The notes under the pieces are model-generated. The model made no database searches. It was not told the origin of the DNA and saw only the letters and a program-made list of their open reading frames with translations. A program made the position numbers and the translations under genes. From Arachis hypogaea (Eukaryota; Streptophyta; Magnoliopsida; Fabales; Fabaceae): a stretch of 64,000 bases of DNA. Within the stretch, counting starts at the first letter, position 1, and each line of letters starts with the position of its first letter. Of this stretch, positions 56,730-64,000 are shown piece by piece. The stretch spans positions 8,982,810 through 9,046,809 of the forward strand of contig NC_092051.1 of the NCBI RefSeq assembly GCF_003086295.3. The letters run 5' to 3'.

Positions 56730-57170
56730 CATTTGTAACAAAAAATTTGTATCAAATTTAAAATTGTAACAAAAAAATAGTATTTTGTAATAACAATTTT
56801 TTATTGTTACAAAAGAATAATATTTTGTAACAACATTACAAGTTGTTACAAAACATGATAATATTTTATAACAATATGTTTTGTTTTGTTACAAATTATG
56901 TTAGTTTTTGTAACGATATAGTGTTTTGTTACAAAATATTGTGTAACAAAAAAAAAAAATAAGTTGCAAAAATTCAAAATATTTTGTAACAATTTTTTTT
57001 TGTTTCAAAAACTCCAATTATTTTGTAATAAAATAACTTTTTGTTTCAAAAACTCTAATTGTTTTGTAACAAAAAATTAATTTATTACAAATTCAATATT
57101 GTTTGTAACAAGTTAATTATTTGTCACAATATAAGTATGTTTTATAACAAATTCTTTTTTCAAAATGTTA
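56730..57170. repeat. Left subterminal repeat array of CACTA-II
   Basis: More than ten copies of TTTTGTAACAA or its complement TTGTTACAAAA at intervals of about 20-40 bp in both orientations. Confidence 0.85.
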
Positions 57171-57620
57171 AACACTTTAAGAATAAAAAAAATTGTGTAT
57201 ATATTTTTTTAAAATAATTTTATTTTGTTTCAAAAATTAAAATTTTTTATATAATTTTTGTTAATAATCAAATTTTTAAAATTCACTAAAAATTAATTTA
57301 TTTCACTGAAAGAAATTTTATTAAATTATAAATATAAATAAAAGTAAGTAAAAATAAAAGAAAAAAAAACAAAATACTAAAAGCTGTAAAAAGGGATATA
57401 CTACAGTAAAAAATCCTAAGTCTCTCCACCCCCTCACTTACGAACACTCTGCGTCGTTTACCACTTCAGAAAGCGCAATGGAGATCTTGTCGGAAGAAGA
57501 AGGACCAGCGTAACCCCCGAAAAACGTTCTCCTCGTTATCATCTCGTTTGCTATTACCATCTCTTCCACCGTTGTGTCGTGAGCGGCGGCCTGGTGGTCT
57601 TCGTCCCGTCGTGTGCGCTG

Positions 57621-59525
57621 TAAGATCTATAAATTTTAGAAAAAATCTTATTAAGAACTAATTTTGATTTATTTATTAAGTAATTTAATCTCAGAAATTA
57701 TTTTATTAAAGATAATTAAAGCAAATTTTGATTAATTGAGTTTAAAGTAATTTAAGATTTTATCTGATTTTATAATTATCGAATTATTTTCTATATTTAA
57801 ATAATAAAGTCTAGCAAATATAAAATACTAAAAATTTTATATGATCTAATTTAAATAATTGAGATTTTAGAATTTAATACTTTAATTTTTATAAACAGAA
57901 AATAAATTATATTATTTCTAATTTTAAATTAAAATACTTGATTAAAAGCTGATTAATAAATTAATAATTGAGTAGTATTTTTAAAGTAATTTTAAGAGAT
58001 TAAATTAGATTTCAAATTTATACAATATACTTTAATTTTGTTAAAAATTTACCAAACCCCAATTTACCCAAAATTCTTAATTTCACTTTTGTCCCAAATT
58101 AAACCTTAATTCCCAAATTAAACCCTACAAACCCTAACTCTAACTAACCCATAATTTTCCCCTTTTACCCAGGAACCCTAGCGCAGCCTCTCCCTTTCAC
58201 TTTTCCTCCTCTTCAGAGAAACTTTATCCCCATTCAGCCATTATCATCAAGTTTGATCATCAGCACCTCATCACCACCGTTCACCCCCCTTGCTCCTCAG
58301 CGAGCTCACTGCCTCAGCTACCCGAACCACCCTTCTCTTCTTCTTCTTCCTCTCCTCCTTTCTCTTCTCCTCTGTCCGCTGAACCATGGCTGAACCACCG
58401 TCGTCAGGGACCAGAGAGCGTGCGCGAGGAAGGAGAAGCCCTTGTCCTCGCATCTGTCGTCGTCTCCAAGTGTTCCTGCCACCGCCATCGTCTTCGCCAC
58501 GAAGCCAGCGCCGCCATGGTCCTCGCCAAGAAGCTAGCGCCGCCATCGTCACCATCACGGACTGCTGTTGCGCGTGCCGTCATTGTCGCCTCTGAGTCCG
58601 TCACCGTCGCTTGTGGGAGCCCGAGGAGAGACACGATTGAGAAGCCGCATCTTGTGTTCGCCGTCGAAGAAATCACTGCCACCGAACCCCAGCCGCACCG
58701 TCGCCATCGAACTAGGCAGAGAGGGAGAAAGTAACGTCGTTGCCATTAATAGAAGGGAGCTCGACCATCCTTGCCGTTGGAGCTTGTCGCCGGAAGAGAG
58801 GAGGTGACGGCAGAGGAAGTTGCCGCCGCTGTTCTGCCTCACCAAATGGCACTGGAAAACCGCTGCTGTAGCCGCTGGAGGACTCCCCTGCAGCTGCCAA
58901 ACCCTATCCCACTCCAGTTTGGGTTCCGACCATGGTTCGTTTATGTCGGGTTTTGTTCTTCTAGGTGTCGGAGCTGCTGCCATTGCTTCGTCTCCATGTT
59001 TCTCCTTTGTTAAGTAAGTATATCTTTTTCAAAACCTTCACCGCTAGTGTATGTTTGCTCTGTTATGAATTTGATAAGAATTCTGAGATGTTGGTAACAT
59101 AGGTTCGACTTTTGGTTTTACGAGTTTCGACTTTGAGGTAGGGGCGTTTTCATTAAACTCATTTTTATTCTTAAGAATTGTTATAAATTGATATTTAAGC
59201 AAATAAATATTTTTGGTGATTATGGAATCTTACGAATTGAGCTGAATTGCCTTGAATGAATGTGATTGCTTACTTGACTGTGGCTATTTCTGAATATTGA
59301 GTTGGTATTGGGATAGTGAGTTGGCTATTTCTGTTATTATTGAATTCTCTGCAGCTAGCTTTGTTGCATTGTTGCTGAGTAGTGAAAATTCTGAGTTTGA
59401 GTTGGCCTGAATCATCGGATTGGGATTGTTAATTGATGAATTTGGTGCTGGATATGCTGATGTTGATTGTTGAATCTACAAGGTTGCACAAATTCTGGTC
59501 CTGCCTAAGATCTATGAAATTTAGG
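57621..59525. repeat. About 1.9-kb segment bracketed by a 20-bp direct repeat
   Basis: TAAGATCTATAAATTTTAGA (57621-57640) recurs as TAAGATCTATGAAATTTAGG (59506-59525). The enclosed DNA goes from AT-rich (57640-58140) to GC-rich, CCG-repeat-like (58200-59010), to T/G-rich (59020-59500). That gradient reminds me of the long LTR of a Ty3/gypsy family in Arachis, so a solo or partial LTR is possible. The overlapping ORFs on both strands at 58270-59017 come from CCG/CGG bias and are not genes. Confidence 0.3.
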
Positions 59526-60079
59526 AAGTTATGTATGTATGATATTTCTCAATGCTTCAATACTGGTTTTACCACTACTTAGTACTTACAGATTAAGTCA
59601 TCACATAATATATATAGCCAAATATTTGTCATACAGGTTAGCAAGTGCTACTTAAATTTGAAACATAAGGTATGTGTTGTAATTTTTACCATCCTTAAGG
59701 CAATTAGGATCTTCTGCTAAGCTAAATAACTGGAGAAAATATATCATACATGCTCTAAATATAATTGCAAATTGCTTAGGTTGTTCTTGATTGTTGTCAT
59801 TCATGTTATTAACATACATGAATAAAGAAACAAGAAGCTGCTTTACATCCGTAATAGGTTAAGGTCAAAGAGTGATTTAATGATAGAACTAGTCTATTTA
59901 ATCATTTGTAACTCAGTATAAAAGAAGCTGAAATAACAAGAGTTGGATGCCTACAAAAACTTAGATGAAGGTCGTTAAATTAGAGGATACATTAACTTGT
60001 TTGGTAGATACAATAAACTGAATTTATTTATTGAAATTTTTAGTTGAATTTTGTTACAAATGCTCCACTATTATTCACA

Positions 60080-60342
60080 TACTCATTATGGGGATTGACA
60101 AGGCTGGAAAAACAGTATTGCATATTTCGAATGTCATTTTTTTACAAAATTGTTGAACTTTGTTATGTTTTTCTGAGTTGCTGAATACATTAACTTTACA
60201 GACTTTGTTGGAGAGGATGAAGTCAGTGTACTCAAACATAGAAAGCCTTCCTCCTGATCGAATCGTTCCAACTGCGGGGTTGAATATCAATCGTATTGAA
60301 GCTGCAAATAGGAAACTTGTGTTCTGGGACTTGGGAGGTCAG
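60080..60342 (+). pseudogene. Captured ARFRP1-type small GTPase exons in CACTA-II
   Basis: The first piece (about 60080-60114) reads ILIMGIDKAGKT, the P-loop G-x4-GKT of ARF-family GTPases. An 87-bp intron (60115-60201, GTATTG..TTTACAG) follows. The next exon (60202-60342) reads TLLERMKSVYSNIESL, then PPDRIVPT.GLNI and FWDLGGQ, with the switch II WDLGGQ. The SNxExLPPDRIVPT pattern is that of ARF-related protein 1 (ARFRP1/ARL3-like), a Golgi-trafficking GTPase. The expected donor after GGQ reads ATATG where GTATG would be usual, so the next splice is lost. No later exons (NKxD, SAx) were found. It is a fragment and does not code for a working GTPase. Confidence 0.78.
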
Positions 60343-61059
60343 ATATGAGCATATGTTAGAAGGATGAATGATTAATAAAAATTGAATTGAATTTTGCTTG
60401 TTCGGTATCTTATTTTGGATTGATTAAAATGAATGATGGAAATTTTATTATTGTTGAATTTTTTTTTGTTGTTGAATATTCATTCGATTAAAAAGAGAAA
60501 AAAGGAACTAAAAGCAAAATGTCTTGTTTTCAATGTTGCAGGTCTCGTTTAATTTGAGTTGAACCGTTTGGTTATGTTGGCTGTGTGATTTCCTCACATG
60601 TTTGTGCTAACTGAATAATTTGGAACTATAGGCACTAGAGACAGTAAAGCTCAAATTTTCTAGACAATATTTTAGAATTGCATTAATTGACATCATATTG
60701 TTATTGTTAGTCGTCTTTTCAGGTGTGTGTCACTTATTAGAAGCTTCTCCATGAGAAAGAAGATGTATGAACATGATGGAGTTTGTAATTTGTAGTTTAT
60801 ATTTTGGAGATTTATAATTCCTTATTTTTCTTGTCCTATGTATCTATCTAGTTCATTAGAGTTCTTCAATGTGTCTTGTTAGTTTGTACTTTAAAGTTTA
60901 TATGTTGAAGATTTATAAAACAATCTTAGTTAAATGAAAGATATTTGAACTATCTATGTTATTATATATTATATGAATGTTGACTTGCTGAGTAAATTAG
61001 TTAATATATTAATTAATTAAAAAATAATATAATTTGACAAATTATGCGTGTAATTTGTA

Positions 61060-61400
61060 TTAAAAAATCATTACAAAATAAATAGTGTTCTGTAACTAAA
61101 GAAAAAAATGTTACAAAATTAAGTTATATTTTGTAACAAAATTTTATGATAAGAAAAAATAGATTGTCACCAAAAATACCTTAAAGATCAAAATTTGTTA
61201 CCACTTTTGTAACGACTTCTGGTTTTTTGTATCAAAAAAATTTGTTACAAAATATCACTTTGAATTGTAACAGTTTCGTTTTTTGTTACAAAAACTTTTT
61301 GTAACGGGATATACTGTAACGGCCCTTTTTTTGTTACAAAATTCTTTTGTTTCAAAATTTCGATTGTTTGTAACAATTTTTTTTGTTACAAATATTGTTT
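61060..61400. repeat. Right subterminal repeat array of CACTA-II
   Basis: Copies of TTTTGTAACAAAATT and TTTGTTACAAAAT types in both orientations, matching the left array. Confidence 0.85.
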
Positions 61401-61499
61401 TTTTCTTGTAATGTGTGTAATTATATTCGTTCTTTTAAATGACTATTCATATAATTAATGTAAAAAATATTTATTTTTATTAATATAATATTACATAAT

Positions 61500-61532
<33 letters not shown>

Positions 61533-61926
61533 TTTATACTGAGATAAAGTATATCAAAATTAAATAAAGTATATCAAAATTAAATTCTACGTATATATAA
61601 TTCAAACTAATATGTATATGTATATACTCAATGATAGGGAAATACACAACTAATAATAAACTTGTCCCAATGATTACATAATATAGTATATTCTTTTGTC
61701 CTAAGTTCAAATCATATCATAGTAGCTAGTAATATATATATATATATATATATAGAACTTATTTTAAATACGTACTTATTTCAAAATATTACGGACAAAA
61801 GTTTTATCATTCATTGATAAATTCGTGAGTAACCTAAAAATTTAACAAAAATAGGTTGAAAAATGTATCAATAAATTTGTCGATAGTATCAGATCGATGA
61901 AATTGAGGCACAAGAGTAAACTTGTA

Positions 61927-61963
61927 TACATACATACATATATGTATGTATGTATGTATGTAG
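61927..61963. repeat. (ATAC)n/(TATG)n palindromic microsatellite
   Basis: Runs of ATAC then TATG meet head to head, so the stretch can fold on itself. Confidence 0.85.
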
Positions 61964-63822
61964 GAATAATTAGAGGCAAGGAATGAGAGGACAGGATCCC
62001 GGTAATGATAGAGTGGTCTGAGAGTAATGCATTGGGTAGGGTCCAATCCAAGCCATGAAAGAAATAAAGTATTGGCATGAAGAGCAGAATAACCTAATTA
62101 ACCTAACTGCTATACTACAACTACACTCCGTGTCCTTCGCTGCTACACACTCCTTACCAGGGACACTTCTACTGTTTACCTCTCACTCTCTCTCTCTTAC
62201 ATCAACACACATTTAAGAAGAAATTAAATTGAATGTGCTTGGCTGGATATATATTGGATTAGGTCAGGCTCCTAAACATATTCAAAGTGTGACAGATTGT
62301 ACCCAATGGATCAAACACCAAAGCTTGTCGGGGAATCAAACCCTACCAAAACCACCAAATTCGGTAATTATTATTATTATTACACATGTAACTAACTATA
62401 TTTCACAACCGAGTTATTATTGAGAATTAATTTAGATATATAGATATCTAAAAATTATGTAAGAAGTGAAGATCGAAGAGAGTGCGTTGAGTTGGGGTAG
62501 ATGTATGATATATACGTGACTACGTGAGAATCAAATTAATTAGGATTAGACAGTTGGTTTTGTTTGTTTTATGTGCATTGCAAATTACAATATATAAATA
62601 AATATAATACATTATTACATGTGATTCCCAAGATTTTTGTCTTGTAAGTTTTCATGCCTCCATGTCCCACCACGCATTCTCCATATATCACCATCACTTT
62701 CATCTATATTCTTTTTCTTTTCAGTAACAAATTAAACAAATTTTAAATACTATATATATGCGCATGTATATATTTGTCTAGTAACGGTTAATAATTAGAT
62801 TTATTATAATACTTTATATTTTTATAATTATTTTTTAAAATAATCATTAATTTTTATTTGAATAATTTGGTTAAGAAGTATTTTTAAGATAGTCTATTGT
62901 GTTTGGAATATATAAAAAATATTTTTAAATAATATAATTAAAAAATAGATATAAAATGATTATTTATATTACTTAATGTTTGATACTTAAAATCAAACTG
63001 GTAAGATCATTAAAATTGAAATATAATAAGATTTTTCTCATAATAATAAACTTTAAAATATTGCTTTGTTTATAAGTTATTTTTTTAGTTTTGTTTGTAA
63101 GTCAAATTATTATGACACAAACATACTTTTTTTTTTTTTTTATAGTTAAAAGACTTTTTTAAAAGATTTTTTGTGGGTTTCCAAACATGCTACTAATTAG
63201 GTTAATTGCCTAATTGTCATGTTTTGAACACTTCTCTCTATTTTGGGTGGAGATTGAAACTCAACTATCTAAAAAAAAGTATGTATATAAAGTAAAAAAA
63301 TGATATATAACAAACATAGATAACATTATGTTAGTTAAGTGATCAACATGTTAGTTAGTACTAACTAATCCTATATAGTATAAGTTATCTTCTACAGCAG
63401 TAGTTTATGTAAAATAATAATCAAAGTACTGATTTACACCTTTAAATTAATTATGAAGTTTGAAGAACTAGGCATATAATCCTCAAACTACTATATGCAA
63501 TTTTGTTTCATCATTTTTGCCATTTTTGTTCAACACAATATTTATATCTTTTTTATACATTTCAAATAATGTAATATGTATTTATTTATTTATCATTTTT
63601 TTATTCTATCTACTTATATACAAACAATTTTAAGATTAGATTATTCAGATACAATAATTAATAATGATTAAATAAGTGGGGTATCTTTGATTTAAAAAAG
63701 AAGTTGTGATGATCAACTCTTATTATGTTTAAATTTTTTCTTCACTATTATAAACATAGGCAACTGCCAAAGTAATAGAAAGACTGTGAATCAGATAATT
63801 ATCCGATTTTATGAGCTTGATT

Positions 63823-63826
<4 letters not shown>

Positions 63827-63898
<72 letters not shown>
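63827..63898. repeat. (AT)36 microsatellite
   Basis: A perfect 72-bp AT run, likely to be highly variable in length between individuals. Confidence 0.97.
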
Positions 63899-63902
<4 letters not shown>

Positions 63903-64000
63903 CAAAAGATTTCATTTCATGATATTTTATAATGTTTGATTTCTATATAAAATTATATATAGGTTGACTAACGACTGATCGATCATCACACTACTTCTAC

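Larger units (their letters stand above)
56712..61413. mobile_element. CACTA-II: gene-capturing CACTA-type element (4.7 kb)
   Basis: The left end is CACTATAAGAAAA, the right end is the reverse complement of CATTACAAGAAAA, each one mismatch from the common plant form CACTACAAGAAAA. A 3-bp duplication TGT lies outside both ends (56709-56711 and 61414-61416), as CACTA elements produce. Each end carries an array of palindromes of the TTTTGTAACAAAA / TTTGTTACAAA type (56730-57170 and 61060-61400). No transposase gene is present. Between the arrays lie a possible captured 5' gene segment (57425-57615), a foreign-looking insert (57621-59525) and two exons of a small GTPase gene (60080-60342). Confidence 0.8.
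61417..64000. other. Intergenic, simple repeats, no gene seen
   Basis: AT-rich with several microsatellites: (AT)n at 61501-61525 and 61732-61754, a palindromic ATAC/TATG tetranucleotide run at 61927-61963, and (AT)36 at 63827-63898. A less AT-rich patch at 61970-62360 has ORFs without protein signature. It might be transcribed, but nothing in it is diagnostic. Confidence 0.45.

Noticed and set aside
58270..59017. A cluster of ORFs on both strands with Arg/Pro/Ser-rich products
   Set aside because: CCG/CGG codon bias in GC-rich repeat-like DNA opens several frames at once. None has a domain.
61970..62360. Less AT-rich patch tested as a possible microRNA or non-coding RNA gene
   Set aside because: No known plant microRNA recognised and no convincing long hairpin beyond the tetranucleotide palindrome nearby.

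Overview
The window looks like plant nuclear DNA, most likely from a legume and quite possibly peanut (Arachis). It is AT-rich and gene-poor, with short GT..AG introns. The mobile-element families, including Mutator-like elements carrying plant-mobile-domain genes and a Tat-type Ty3/gypsy element, are ones I associate with Arachis from memory. No bacterial or viral genes are present. Roughly half of the 64 kb can be assigned to mobile elements.

Host genes: the only convincing ordinary genes are two tandem three-exon strictosidine-synthase-like (SSL) genes on the minus strand, SSL-A (7644-10533) and SSL-B (12840-15347). They share intron positions and phases, so they are a local duplication. 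Both encode a membrane-anchored beta-propeller protein and look intact.

Mobile elements, left to right: a decayed hAT-like N-terminus (934-1140); a hairpin MITE (4523-4678); a 130-bp tandem repeat (about 6250-6685); MULE-I (15686-16957), which holds a broken plant-mobile-domain gene; a very young Tat-lineage Ty3/gypsy retrotransposon (17340-26808) with 535-bp LTRs that differ at one base, gag, pol with two RNase H-like regions, and a spliced antisense gene with its own TATA box; CACTA-I (29157-33264), with palindromic GC-rich ends, inserted into a LINE reading frame whose two halves can still be read; a truncated PB1/MuDR transposase (37505-39817); an older LTR element (43141-48878) that carries only gag and protease; a LINE 3' remnant (about 49090-49580); MULE-II (50297-55857), carrying a decayed MURA transposase and a decayed antisense plant-mobile-domain gene, with about 600-bp direct repeats on both sides; and CACTA-II (56712-61413), with palindromic TTTTGTAACAAAA-type ends, which has captured exons of an ARFRP1-type small GTPase.

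The remaining stretches (26.8-29.0, 33.9-37.5, 40.4-43.1 and 61.4-64 kb) are AT-rich non-coding DNA with simple repeats and small MITEs. The best candidates for new biology are the spliced antisense gene in the young Tat element, the gene-capturing CACTA-II, and the two-gene MULE-II.
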